Source: Lingula anatina
Taxonomy: Eukaryota; Brachiopoda; Lingulata; Lingulida; Lingulidae
DNA: 64,000 nucleotides
Assembly: GCF_001039355.2 (NCBI RefSeq)
Contig: NW_019773958.1
Coordinates: 1,148,177 to 1,212,176 of the forward strand
Direction: 5' to 3'
The position numbers and the translations under genes were made by a program. Below, in pieces: positions 43,901-56,100 of this stretch. How positions within the stretch are numbered: the first letter of the stretch is position 1; each line of letters begins with the position of its first letter. The notes under the pieces were generated by a model. It was given only the letters and a program-made list of their open reading frames with translations, searched no databases and had not been told where the DNA came from.

Positions 43901-46227
43901 TTTAATATCAGAAATTTAATCTGTAATACATTCTACATGTTAATATTTTCAGTTAATAATATCAAACATTTTAGTTCAATTCAATTATTTTTAGCAGTAA
44001 AAGTTTGTACGAGACATTCTGCTTAATATATATCATATCAATATATATATGTGCATGAAAAAAATTACAAGAGGGAGCACCTTGTGTTTTTTAGTGGCCA
44101 GAACATTCCTACATGAAGAATCTGCATGTGCTATACAACCCGGAGCCAAGACTTCCTCAGCATCACTTGAAAATAACATTACAAATAAAATTATATTAAC
44201 ACACTGAATGTCATCATCTTCTGTGACACAGCCTTGAACTTAAAAACATTAGCAGACTGCGACTGAAACTGATGGAACAACTGAGTCACTGAAAGATCTT
44301 TACTCTCAAGTACAATGAAAACAATGATCAACTTTACAGCTAAAAACCATTCTATGTTTGTAGTAGAATGTGTTACTNAATGTACTAGTAGAAATTCTGT
44401 AAGAATGATGTGTTACAGTACAAGAGTTCTTCTACTCCAAAAGATTATGTGACTGCAGTAACTTACCTTGTATCAGGTTGCGCAGAGCAGATGTCAGCCA
44501 TACTGACCATGACATCATTATTGTGACCTGGTAACCTAGGCAACAGGGTCAGTATTCTGTCCAATAAGGTTTCCCCTTGGTGACTGACAGCTCCAGCCAG
44601 GTCCAGGCTCCTGTCTATACACACTATGGAGGCTCTGCTTTGAGATGTCTGACAAAGAAAAGCAAAACATCTAGATTGAATCAAGACTCTCAGAATACAT
44701 GTCACAATGTAAAATAAGTATAACGAGTCTATGCTGATTTTGTTAGTGCCTCCCCAATTTTTCACTGCATACATTCAAACTAAGCAGTGATCTAATTTGT
44801 TTAAAACAATTAAATTGTTTGAAATATGATTAAGTCTTAATAACTGCAAAATCAATTTTTACATCAAATATCATACAATGTGTGCTTATGTTCTCATGAA
44901 ATGCATGAGGAATCAGTACTTTTTCAACCCAGTGTCCCTGGCAACTGGAAATCTCTATGGGCATCTACTCCTAAAAAAAACCTTCTTTACCAGGAAAACA
45001 CAAACTTCATGCTAACATTATGCTAATGTTATTCATGTTTTACCCATGCCCTCCCTCTACCCCCCTCGCCTCCACTCCCTCCCTCCATCCCCAACCCCCA
45101 CTCTCTCCCACCTTCCTCCTGTGCCTGGCCCCGGGGTAATTGGCCAGCTCTGTGGCCACCAGTCTGCTGAATGGACCCACAGAATACGGGTCATCCTGGA
45201 GGTGGAGCTCTTCAAATACATCATTCAACGTGGCTGCAAGCATCTGGAAAATATTTCATTTTATGTCATGAAAAAAATAACATTTCACCATCGTGCGTTA
45301 GCAACATACAAAATTTCATTTTTTTGTTTTCATTAGCCCTTTTGTTTAGTTGTCATGAGAATATTTGAGTTATTGAAGAATTATTCAAAGGTGTGGCAAT
45401 ATAAGGCAATAAATAATTTTCAACCACTGTTTGAAATTATGTTATATCTATACAAGCTTTGCAAAAGCATGGCAGAATGTATATTCATCCATAACAGAAC
45501 ATGTTGCCATACTGATGAAGACTGGTGTGAATTTACTTATGCAGTACTTTACACTTACCTTGACTTTCAACTGCAAATGCTTAGGAAGATGGTGGGTTTC
45601 TATTTCTGCCAAACTCTCAAAAGATTTCTTGTCCCCCTGTAAAAATGTGTTATAACATAACAATAAAGTAAGTATTAATTTAATGCAATGGAGACTTTTG
45701 GTTTGTCAAGTAAACTTCACATTCACATGTACAAGAAATCTAAATATACCTTTAATTATCATAAAGTGTGGTTTGCAACAACACCAAGCACTTGGGAGTG
45801 ACACTTTTATAACTTGAAGTATTATATATTATATATAATATCACACATACCACCCTGGCTTTTGAAGAATTGTAAATGGCCTCCACTCCAGTGACATCTG
45901 TAGGCAGAAGAGGGAAGAGTCGTGGGAGTCCTGGCGTTACAAATAGTGATGGACACACACTGACTGTACACACAGGAACATGGAGGACCTCTGCTGTGTA
46001 ATTCTGAAATATTAACAGGCAAGTTTGTTCTTTTAAAGATCACCAGCAGAAGAATAAACACAGTAAAGACTGCAGTAAAATGCTTTGAGACAATGTTTTG
46101 TTGCCCAATCATAACTGTTGAACTGTCATATACATTTATTGTATTTTTCTTCATGTGTGAATACTACTTTTAGGAATATAAACATATAACAGGTCTTTGC
46201 AATACTTGTCTTAACCCAGGGTATCAA

Positions 46228-46263
<36 letters not shown>

Positions 46264-47856
46264 GTAAGATTTAAGATAACAAAACTCTACAACCAGCCCC
46301 ACTGAGCATCTATCTCAACCAGTTAACAGACAGAGGCAATCACAGAGCATCCCTACCCAGTACCAAGCTCTACCATACTGTACATACCATATTTCCCATC
46401 CACTCCAGCACCTTCTCTTCAAAACTCTGGAAAACATACTGTTCATCTCCCTCATAGCTACCATGCTTGGCAAACAAATGGACAAGTGGGCCCTGGGCAG
46501 TGATGACCACCACATACTGGAACTGGCTGTTCTGTATGATATCTCTTATGATGGTTTCTGTGACATCGCGTAGAGGGGTGCTCACGATAAATACGGCCTT
46601 TTTCTCACTGGGCTCTGCACACTAAAAAGGAAAAGGATATAGCTCATACCATGCTATATTTTGGTGACTCGTTTATAATTATTCTGCATTTGAATTTCTA
46701 TAAGCTAGGCAAAAACGAAATTGTTAATTGGGGGGTGATGGCTTTTGTGATACCTTAAAATTAAAATTCAGAGGAAGTAATAAAACAATCAACTTGTATT
46801 TGATGCATGTTGCACCCAGAACAAAACTTGTGGTTTCTTACACACAGCATGCCCAATAAAGATGTACCTTTAGGAATTGTAACCATTCATCATCAATATC
46901 ATTTCACACTACACAGTGTTCTCAATAATTTTTTTAAAATCCGAGTCCATGGGACTCACATGTTTGACAAAATGTGAGTCCCATGTAAATTTTCCGAGTC
47001 CTTCTCTTGAAGAAGAAAAAAAAATAAGTACCATTTAGAATTGCACAAATGTGTTTATTGAAATACATGTAACAGGTCAAAATTATGTAAAAATATAGCA
47101 AAATAAAAATATAACATCTTACAAAACATCTTTTTAAAAATAAAATTCTGCAGACTCATTGTACCAGGACTAGTCTACTAGAGAACGAAACTCAAGGTTT
47201 TGTTGAAAGTCCGGATCTTTTTTTTTAGCATTAGACTGCGCCATTTTGAGACATTACAACCACCTGCATTCGGCACACCTCGGTCTTTTTCATCAGGGAT
47301 AACCTCGGCCGTAATGAGCGCCATTTTGCGTATTGCGACATTCGGTAGATGGCGCACTAAGTGACGTGACAGGCCCAGCAAACTGCCAAACACGGTGTGT
47401 TTTTGTAAATTAATACGCTAGTTTCACCAATCACATCACTCATTCTGTATAATTTCCGTGGTCACTAAGATAATCATCCCTTTCAGTTGTTTTTTTTATC
47501 TCTCCCACTAATCACCCGCCTAAACAGGACCGCATTTTTTTTCGTCCCTGGGACGAAAGGGTGTTGATTATTTTACGTCCTTTTTAATTTCATTGCGTTT
47601 TTTACATATTGGGACGCCGTAAATGAGAACACTGCTACAACTGTACAGAAACAAAAATCATTTAAAAACCACTCACCTCAAAGGAAGAAAACTCTTTAAC
47701 GTTAAGTGCTCCAGCATTTACAAGTCTCATCAGTCCCCCGTTCCAGTGCAGACTCTCAGCGCAGGCATCATCCACAAACACCACAGCTCTCCTCACCTTG
47801 TCACACACCTTAGTCCAGGTGTGAAACGCTACCTGGCCCACGTCAACACTGGTCAT
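40978..47856 (-). CDS. SCFD2: SCFD2: Sec1/Munc18-family domain protein 2, complete
   Basis: Fifteen exons join in phase to 675 residues, close to the usual length of about 684: 47677-47856, 46388-46621, 45851-46003, 45559-45636, 45112-45243, 44467-44648, 44081-44165, 43716-43843, 43218-43433, 42913-43012, 42596-42662, 42245-42347, 41851-42006, 41371-41503, 40978-41058. The start is MTSVDVGQVAFHTW, followed by VVFVDDACAESLHWNGG. Later markers are FQYVVVITAQGPLVHLFAKH, WMGNM, SIVCIDRSLDLAGAVSHQGE, LPGHNNDVMVSM, LKQVLQEIFNPAKTDLLDIE, SSGLKDLLKSGFG and PSDSPLLILFIIGGVTASEV. The end is LLESstop. Sec1/Munc18 proteins bind SNAREs and control vesicle fusion; SCFD2 is a poorly studied member. All junctions are GT-AG. 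A seven-codon upstream extension (MVKGRCK) is possible. Exon 10 could run past donor ATG/GTACTG in frame, which makes that junction the least certain. Confidence 0.95.
46229..46261. repeat. Poly-A tract
   Basis: A homopolymer of about 33 A in SCFD2 intron 2. Confidence 0.95.
46915..47600. repeat. Probable dispersed repeat in SCFD2 intron 1
   Basis: A hairpin GGGACTCACATG...ATGTGAGTCCC lies at about 46950-46983. It is followed by an AT-rich segment and a GC-richer block (47170-47400) with minus-strand frames such as MALITAEVIPDEKDRGVP. It is unlike the neighbouring intron in composition. I read it as an inserted element or retrocopy fragment but cannot name it. Confidence 0.35.
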
Positions 47857-49018
47857 CTTACACCTGCCCTTTACCACTAAAAAGGTTGTGTAGATTACTT
47901 ATACCTGTTGAAACAGAAACGGATTTTGTCATGTCCATGAGGAGGGGGGCGGGGGGGGGGATCTTGTTTCAGTTTAATGCCTTACCAGTACATGCTATGC
48001 AAGTAAGACCTCACTTCACCCTGTGTTGCAAACTGTTAACAGATGTGACGATACTTATGCACCGCACGTAAGGCCGAAAACTGAGTTAATGAGTGCCAAG
48101 TAGGGCCTAAAAGAGCTGAAACCTAGTCAAGGGTCTAGCAAGAAATAAACATGACGTTAAAAATAACAGAAGATACTGTACACATTAAATTAAAAAAGCA
48201 AGGAGGGAATGGACAATATATATTGTCATATAGCTGACGTGTAATATAACTTTACCAGGTAGGAAATTCAAACATAGACAATGTTCTTGACTGCAAAAAC
48301 ATCACGGATTCTAGACTGCTGCTCGTCTTGCCACATACTTTACTAAAGGCTTACGCGCGAAAAGTGTTGCAGATGATCTTATAGCTATTTTTAAGTATTA
48401 AAATAAAGGACAATAATTATCATGAGAAACAATTACAATAGATAAAGTAATCTTTTTATAGAGTATTAGGTGAATTGAGGACGTTTTCAACGAGAAACGA
48501 ATAATTTATATCCAATAAATTTATTGACGCTATACCTGCACTAGACTCTACAATAACACAAGAGGGAAAGCGGATCTCTTTGAACAGCAGGTTGGTTTCG
48601 TTCTTGGATTAACGGCACTTTGTCCACTTTGGACTAAACGATACACTTTTTCGGTGCTTTAAATGTGCATGTGTTCATATTATTATTGTCATGTTACAGT
48701 TTCATGTCAGCAAATAATGAGAAATGGGAATTTAACGATAAATCTGAATCCTGTGTACTGACTCTAGTGAAGTGAAAGGCGGCGGCTTTGCACACTTCAC
48801 AGTGTTAAGTAAATGCAGATCCTGGTAACGCAGTTTGACATGCTCTGCGCACATGGTGCAGTCCGTTCAGTATGTGTGTGTGTGTGTGTGCCCGTCCACG
48901 TGTGTGTGCTAATAAAGGTGCTGATATACACTGCCTTAATCATTTATTTTTGCAACTACATGTACCACTATTTATTTTATCAGTATTTCTACTGTACATG
49001 TACATGTAGTTTAGAAGG
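47857..49018. other. 5' flank of SCFD2
   Basis: Contains the presumed SCFD2 promoter. I see a poly-G tract near 47948-47960, a TG microsatellite near 48873-48890, and no clear core-promoter motif. Confidence 0.45.
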
Positions 49019-49024
49019 GGGCGT

Positions 49025-49186
49025 CTCGATAGTCCGAAGGTTCATTCGTCCGAAGGTTCATTGGTCCGAAAAGTGGTAACATTTTCATCGATTTTTTAAT
49101 CAAGGGTTCATTGGTCCGAAGGTTCTATAGTGAATATTCGGACCAATGAACCTTCGGACTATTGAACCTTCGGACTATTGCTACGG
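49025..49186. repeat. Palindromic element built of 'GTCCGAAGGTTCATTG' units
   Basis: Left arm: three head-to-tail copies of about 16 bp, (T/G)GTCCGAAGGTTCATT. Right arm: the same units inverted (CAATGAACCTTCGGAC, ATTGAACCTTCGGACT). The centre is AT-rich. The element ends at the N (49187), beyond which is poly-C and (CA)n. Confidence 0.85.
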
Positions 49187-49206
49187 NCCCCCCCCCCCCG
49201 ACCCCC

Positions 49207-49237
<31 letters not shown>

Positions 49238-49240
49238 ACA
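49187..49240. repeat. Single N, poly-C and (CA)n
   Basis: Low-complexity C-run interrupted by GA, then CA repeats. The N marks an assembly junction. Confidence 0.9.
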
Positions 49241-51596
49241 TGCACTAAAATGCTTGTAAGATTCCATATTCCCACAGGTTATATAAGTCTTTCAGGAAGA
49301 GAAAGGTTACCTGTACCCTGAGAGCATGACTGCACTGCTACTCTGATTTTGAATCTTGAGGACAATAGATAAGGATCTGCTCCAGGTGAGGGGGCTGATT
49401 GAACAAAGGAGATGTTATTCCACTTTTGCCTGAAAGATAGGCTTAGTGCATATGTCTAAAAGGAGGAGATCATTACTAGTAAACCACTTCAGAACATAAT
49501 GAAAGCCACAGGATGATGGGCTTGGTCACCTTTCAGTTTTATATAGAGATTTTAGATTGCACAAGAAATGTCTTGTGTTTAAAATTTTGTGGTAATTTCA
49601 TTTGCATCTTACTGATAAATGATGCATTTATATGAACATCATAACATCATCTTTTTACTGGTTCTTGTACAGTATACTGAAGGGAGAGCACCTAGAGTAG
49701 TTAGTGACTTTAATAGGCAATCTCCATTGAATTTGGCTAGTATTTAGGATGTCATTTATCTTTAATAATTTCTTTATTTATTTTAGTAAACCGATAACAT
49801 TATTTATTAATAAAAATATCAATTCAGGATTTCTTTAATATGTAGACTGCACTCACTCTGTTTAAATAAATATTTTAGCTGTAACAGCAGAAAGCAAATG
49901 GTTTGATAGTCGGTCATGTAGTCGCTCATTAAGCTAGTATCACAGCGAGTGCTTGGTGGGAATGCAGATTGATCACAAAGAGTTGAGAACAGTTTTAATA
50001 GCATTTAAGTCTTGGATTTAACCACAAAACACATTGCATGAAGACCTCTGAATGCAGCCTTAAAGTCACATGAGGACACAGCACACATTTCCTACTCTAA
50101 TTAAAAATTAATTGACAAGAAAAACAGGTTGAATACTTATGCACTGAGGCTGACTGTATGTGCTTTAGTGTCAATAATTGATTGAAGTAAGATACATTAT
50201 ATGAAATGACAAGGAAGAGTTATGAGCAAGGCAGGTGATTTGGCAGGGGGATATCATAAAGGAAGTTTTGTAAAGGTGGTTTTCATAATTAAGGGAGGGG
50301 CGTGGTCATAAGAGAGGGGTGTTAAGGAGGTGTTTCATAAGGAAAGGGTTCCGTTATGGTGAAGGAGGGGTACCCTAAGGAGAATGTTTTGAGGGGGCAT
50401 TGTCAAGAAAAGGGGTATTAATGGCATGAAATATGTTAGTATGTGTGGATTGAATTTTTAAATTGAAAAAAAATGTTTACTCAAAGAAGGTAAAACCAGA
50501 ACAACATACCAGGTTCTTAAAAATTTATTTTATTTGCAAAGCATTGCTGAACATTATTATCCAGGGCATGGTCTAGTGAGAACACTAGTATAAATCCATT
50601 CTGAGAAGTGCACCTGAATAAAGTACAACCTTGATGCCCCTTGCTGTGAAAGTGGAGGGATCGTGGTGACTTTCCATTACCTTAAGGCACCTATTTGTGT
50701 TATAATTGTTATCCCCGACCTCAGACTGTCTGCTTTTAATCCCTTCCAGCTACTGCCAGACAGAGAACCTTGGAGCTGTGATATCAGGTACAAGTACACG
50801 TATCCTGACCTTGGCTGAGATATCAGGGATGCTAACCTTGACTAGGAGTGTGTTTTCTCAGAGAGATCATAGAAGACTGGTTGTTCCCAGTTGACTTTGA
50901 TGTCTGATTACAATATGAGCTGCCCAAAGTGGTTTCCTCACAGGAAATGATAATGTTCAATTAGCTGGATGTTAATTGATTTCTAATATGCCCTGGTTGT
51001 ATTAGTTAAGTTTAACTGAGGTGTCTTGAGTACTTGAATAGTACTCAGGGACAAAATGAGTTGGAGATGGGGTGCTGGCATGGTCCAAGAGTCTTTAAAC
51101 TTGCTGGCTCTCTTCTCTGGTTGTGCAATTTGTGTGATACATTCAAACAAAGAAAATAAAGTGAAATTCTTGTTACATTGTTTAAATAATTTTTTTTGGA
51201 CAGTTGACCATTCAGGGAGATGGCAGTACAACTGTTGTCCATGTGGGTTCAGATCAGATGTATGCAGTGTACTCAAGTGCCCCCTTACTGGGCTGGTGAT
51301 TAGATGATTAAAATTTGGAATTTATAAAATGTTTTATTCATCAAAGATTAATGATACATATAGAAAGCTTATTAAAATCTTGGTTCCCATGTGAAAGAAC
51401 CTCAAGGCCAAATATATCAGCATGTCTAGATCTCACTGAATTAGGCCAAGGTGACAGTATGAAAACATTTGATTAATCTGATAAAGGAGTCTTCAGGTAT
51501 CCAGAAATATAGAGAATCATCTTTTAAAGCAGGAGATGAAAACGACAGGGTTATTAGATGCTTGTAATGATCTTGACTAGGATTTTCAACCCTGGG
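49241..51596. other. Intergenic, no supported gene
   Basis: Short open frames only. A splice-like segment (50749-50792, between CCAG and GTACAAG) could encode LLPDREPWSCDI, but it has no partner exon. Confidence 0.4.
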
Positions 51597-52690
51597 TTGT
51601 AGGGTCGGGGTCCGCCATATAGATAAACGTCCCAATATAATATTCGTCCCGATAGATACATCTCTATACATATACGTCTCAATAGATTTACATCTCGTTA
51701 AATTTACATTCCGATAGATCCACCAACCGATTCCTATAAACCCACGTATCTTTAGATCCAGGTACCGCTAGATCTATCTATCTGACATCGTAATCGGCTA
51801 AAAGGCCGATATTCAACTTGAGATACAGGTATGAGGCTTTCGAGTGATAGTCTGGCTGCGAATACTGATACACTTAGTGATGTGACTTAATTACAACCTG
51901 ATATTTATTATTTATTCATTTATTTATGTATTTATATATGTATTAGGTGTTCAAACAAGTCATACATGTACGTTCGCGTCTACACGTCTATCACACTCTA
52001 AAGTTCGGGAACGCGTCGTAAACATGAAACAGAACACATTTTAAGTGTGCAAATATTACATTTTGAGAAGGCTTTAAACAGTGTTCTGGCACCAGAACAC
52101 TGAGTGTTGTGAAATAGGCCCTATAGAACACATTTTTATGTTCTTTTTTTTTAGAACACGTGCATTTACATGTAAATTCAGAACACTTTTTACGTGTTCG
52201 AATGTTACATTTTGAGAACGCATTAAACAGCGTTCTGACGCTCGAACAGTAAGCGTTGTGAAATATACAACACATTTTTGTTCTTTTTATGTTCTTTCAC
52301 TGAGTATTGTGTGAAAACGATCTAGTAGAATAATATATTGCTGAAAGGATTAATTTGTGTACTGTCGTTTTAAAGAAGTGCATTTTATGTGCTGAGTAGT
52401 ACACCAACCATTTTGAGCAAAAGCATACCTGTAATGGATCTATCGGTATTTGGATCTCAAAATACGTGGATCTATAGGTATGTGGATTTAAAGGACGTGG
52501 GTTTATGAGGACGTCGTATCTATAGGAACGCAAATATATAGGACAGCAGTAAAAAATCGGATCTATCGGTATTTAAATCTAAAAAGACGTTTTTATCAGT
52601 TTTTCCTTTATGTATCTATCGGTAACGGGAGTATAGGGACGTGTAATATTTTGGGACTAAATTTTATCCGTACGTACCCGTAGGGTCTGT
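51597..52690. repeat. Large inverted-repeat element with arms of degenerate ~20-bp units
   Basis: The left arm (51597-51790) is a series of diverged units resembling CGTCCCGATAGATCCA. The right arm (52427-52690) carries the inverse, such as GGATCTATCGGTATTTGG. The core (about 52015-52300) holds two diverged direct copies of a block containing TTACATTTTGAGAA, GTGTTCTG and GTTGTGAAATA. No coding frame is seen. Confidence 0.75.
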
Positions 52691-53249
52691 TGAAGGAGGT
52701 ACTAAATGCAAGGTGGAAGAGCATTGTTGCTGGGAATACTCTGAATCTCAGGGAGACAGAGAAAGGTGGAATTTTCAGGTTCAGATATATACATGTGTCC
52801 TACCAAAATATGTAACTGGGGTAGCGCTAACACTCGCCAATTTAGCCAAATGTTAAAACTGAATTTTTGGCTAAAGAAAAAGAGCTTGATCTGACTCATT
52901 TTAGTCAAATTACCACCATTTGGATAGCAAATTGACAAAAAAGTGATGATTTGGCTAAGTGAAAAAAATTGCTAGCGCTACCCCAGTGTAAGTCCTCAAA
53001 ATAGTTGTACCAAAATATGTGCATCTAAGATATATAGTCTAATGATTATGAAGATAACTGCCAAATAAAATTAGTAAACCTCATTCAAATTATCCTCCAA
53101 AGTGGCACCAAAATAATTATTTTGAAGATAAAAATATGAAAGGTATGATGAGGGCCGGTATAATTTTCAATAGTGATAACAATTATTTCAAGTGTGGAAC
53201 CATGTATCACATTGAGTGCCTTCCTTGGAGATTAATAACACCTTTGCAT
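52691..53249. other. Intergenic; short inverted pair
   Basis: CTGGGGTAGCGCTAACACTC (52817-) and TTGCTAGCGCTACCCCAG (52969-52986) form inverted ends about 170 bp apart. The sequence between contains pairing TTTGGCTAA/TTTAGCCAAA motifs, so it is probably another small foldback element. Confidence 0.5.
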
Positions 53250-53516
53250 GTAAGCTGGTAATCCACCACATGTCACCCCCCCTGCCCCCAATTCACCCCC
53301 AGTAAAATGATTATAGTAAATATCTAAGCAGTGCTTTGCATGAGGAAGTTGCTTTAGTGGTAGGGTTCTAGCAGAGACCACACATAATTTCGGTACTATA
53401 ATTCTGAGTCTTATGTCTGTCCTGTGATTACCACAGCAACACAAAGTAAAGTAAATGTGTAACTCATGGAAATGAAATCCTTCTTATTTAAAAACATGTG
53501 GAATACACATCTCTAG

Positions 53517-53561
53517 GTAGGGGCAGGGAATTACATCGGATATATAATTCCCTGGTAGGGG
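53517..53561. mobile_element. ~31-bp palindromic micro-insertion with target duplication
   Basis: CAGGGAATTA...TAATTCCCTG (53524-53554) is flanked by direct repeats GTAGGGG. Copy B at 61333-61345 has a single GGTAGGGG and no insert, so it shows the empty site. Seven- to eight-base duplications and CAGGG termini resemble an extreme internal-deletion derivative of a hAT-type element. Confidence 0.6.
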
Positions 53562-54502
53562 TGACATTTGTGCACGTTGAGTTTGACTAGTACATCATAC
53601 CTATTCTTCTGTATATAGTGGTGACAAACTTAGCTTAGTATAGACAGCTGTGGCTTTTATTCACCTGAGTATTTACACAGTTCCATTTGAATAGTAAAGC
53701 AACATTTAGACAGCTGACTGGTTTTATTTTTACATTTGACCTAGTTGAGAAATGAGTAAAAAAATGAAATGCGTTCATGTATTACGTAAGGCAAATGAAG
53801 TAGAAAAAATATTGAAGTTATTTTGCCTACATGAGGTCAAACAGAAAGCATTAGTCATGTAATGTCTAGAAGACATGCAGATTTTTACCTGGAGTACTAA
53901 AATGTCCTCCATGAATAATAAAACTTATAGACAGGTGACAGTCTTGTTTTCTTCACCTGACTCACCTGGACTGTTTGTCCTCCTTGCTAGGAATAGAAAC
54001 AACACCCCAGTTGTAGATAAATATATCCACAGTACTTAGTGATATAAGATTCCAGTTGAGATAAGGAGGTAGTATATTTTTTACATACTAAGGTTAATTA
54101 TATTTTATATATGATTTAAAAATGATGGAAAGGTAAATTTAGCCAAGAAAGAGAAAATGTGTGGTATATTTTTGTCTGTTGATTAATTAATAACTTACTT
54201 TACTTTGCTTAAAGGAGAACCTTGACAGGCTTAGTGTTAGTTTTTAAAAAAAATTTGATTAAATATGTTAAATTTGAGTTTATTTGATAGGGTATACGTA
54301 TAATGGTTAGGTGCATGAGAGTGGGTGGTTTGTTATCTTAAAATGTGTCAGAAAATTTAGTTTTAAATTGTTATTCATTTTGTTTATGTGAACCTTTTGA
54401 CAAAAATTTGAACTTTCTTGTCTTATCTTTGGCAGTTTCACCAAATGATTACTAGTAAAGGAAAAATATATAGTATGACTAGTATGGGACTTATTCAGCT
54501 AA

Positions 54503-54748
54503 GACTGGGTTCCCATAACTAAATCGAGCTAACAGGATGGATTCATCTCCGAGGGTTTTTTCACCAAGCGGCCTAAATGTATGGCATGCCTACGGAAGCT
54601 GCTAAACAATAATTAATTACCCCCCAGCAGCTTCAGTAGGCCTGGCAGACATTTATGCTGCTCAAGTTGATTGCAATTTAGCGAGAATCCCCTCAGAGAT
54701 AGATCAATCCACAGTTTAAAAAATAGGATGTGGGAATGGTCCTTAAAA
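54503..54748. repeat. 'GATCGATCTA' family MITE-like repeat
   Basis: Same layout as 35862-36108: ends AGACTGGGTTCCCATA and GGGAATGGTCC. Central inverted blocks are CTACGGAAGCTGCTAAAC and the GCAGCTTCAGTAGG region. Confidence 0.75.
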
Positions 54749-55608
54749 TACATTTTACAAATTTTCAAGGGCTCTTTCCTAATTTTTATTGCAATATTTT
54801 TCCCGAGCAACTAGAGCAAATTGTTATAATGTCTTGACAGTAATTTTTACCTTCTGTGGGGACAATAACCAGTTTAGGCTGTATTTCAACTGCATTTAAT
54901 TTAGTCCTATCCTTTGTCAAACACAACTAGACCAATATCTTAAAGTCACGATTACCCTGTAGGCTATCCAAGTTACCACTCTAAATATACCCAGAAAACT
55001 ATGTGTGTGTGACAACCTGTTAAAAGGGGCTGGTGACAGTGGTGACAGGTTGACAATATTTTCAAGACAGGCCTCAGATACTCTAAAAAAAACCTAATCA
55101 CTATGTCTGCTGACAGTTAAAGATGCATCTCAATTTAAATGTCGAGTATATAATATTTATTTTCCAGTTTGTACATAATCTGGAAAGTCAAGGTTGTGAA
55201 AGCTGCAGTCAAACAGGACTAGTAAGTATAGTAGTATTGCATGAGTACCACTATCTTCTAGATATCATTTTCTAGAAATTACACTAAAAATATTGTACCT
55301 TTTTGTACTAGTAATAAGTCAGAGTGCACACAGTACGAAAAAGATTTTAGATTGTAATTGTAATCAGTTCAGGTCAAGATGTTTTTGATGGGTGAATTCT
55401 TTAACATAGTTATAAAACCTGTTTGAAAAAAACAGAAAAAAAGGCAGAAAAAAGATGCTTTAAATTTCTTTTAAGTACTAGTGCTATACTTTGAGGCAAG
55501 ACATCACAAGTCAGCCGCTTCTATCAAAATGATGCTGAGTGATGTAACGAAAAAAAGTGAAGGCATTTCTGAAATCTGGTTGACCTTATTCGGTTCTTAC
55601 TATTTCAG

Positions 55609-55664
55609 AAGACCACAGGAAGCCGGACCTAGCTGTTGTCTCTCTCACTGCCATGGTGCTTGAG
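55609..55664 (+). CDS. Putative 56-nt coding exon, copy A; gene unknown
   Basis: Flanked by TACTATTTCAG and GTAAGT. The open frame (entry with two bases carried in, exit in phase 0) reads DHRKPDLAVVSLTAMVLE. It aligns with 63467-63522, where two of the four differences are synonymous third-base changes in exactly this frame. I do not recognise the protein, and its other exons are not identified. Confidence 0.45.
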
Positions 55665-55734
55665 GTAAGTTGCATGCCATCAGATGAGCTTTCTGTAGAT
55701 TTTATTTCTACTCGCCTCTATGGGAGTGTTCAGG

Positions 55735-55885
55735 TAAACCTATCGTAATAGATGGATTAATCCAACTCAGTGGGAGATTCTCCCTTAGTGCAATCACTTT
55801 ATCTACTTAAATGTCCAACACATCTCCTCAGAGTGCTAGGGGGTAATTAACTAATTAACTAGCTGCTCAAGGAGGCGTGTAGAAA
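55735..55885. repeat. 'CTGCTCAAGGAGG' family repeat
   Basis: Contains ACAGATGGATT-like start, GCTAGGGGGTAATTAACTAA and GCTGCTCAAGGAGGCGTG. The equivalent in copy B is 63595-63745. Confidence 0.6.
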
Positions 55886-55929
55886 TTTTATTCACGAATT
55901 TCTGATGCATTATGTTCCTACATGTAAGT

Positions 55930-56100
55930 TACAAGACCAAGAGCCAGAAATTTGAAAGGGGGGGTCTTTTTCTTAAAAAATTGACCTTTTATAAAGAGGT
56001 GTTCATGATTAATCTTTACCCTGAGCGGACCTTTTGCCGACAAAAAGGACATTTCATCCCCCCCCCCCAATACCCTCTCCCCCCTGGGTATGGGCCTGAG
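55930..56100. repeat. Short dispersed repeat ending in C-tract
   Basis: Contains GACCTTTTATAAAGAGGTGTTC, CCTGAGCGGACCTTTTG and a C-run followed by CCTGGGTATGGGCCTGAG. Related to the 12807 and 23129 segments. The copy B equivalent is 63790-63970. Confidence 0.55.

Noticed and set aside
47178-47393. Minus-strand frame MFGSLLGLSRHLVRHLP as an SCFD2 exon
   Set aside because: SCFD2 exons 1 and 2 join in phase without it, and it lies in a repeat-like block within intron 1.
50749-50792. Possible 44-nt exon LLPDREPWSCDI
   Set aside because: Splice-like borders only. No partner exon, no conservation evidence and no family match.
55157-55222. Exon-like block after TTTTCCAG and before GTAAGT, frame FVHNLESQGCESCS
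   Set aside because: The duplicated copy at 63003-63060 has stop codons in all three frames of the same block, so it is not constrained as coding.
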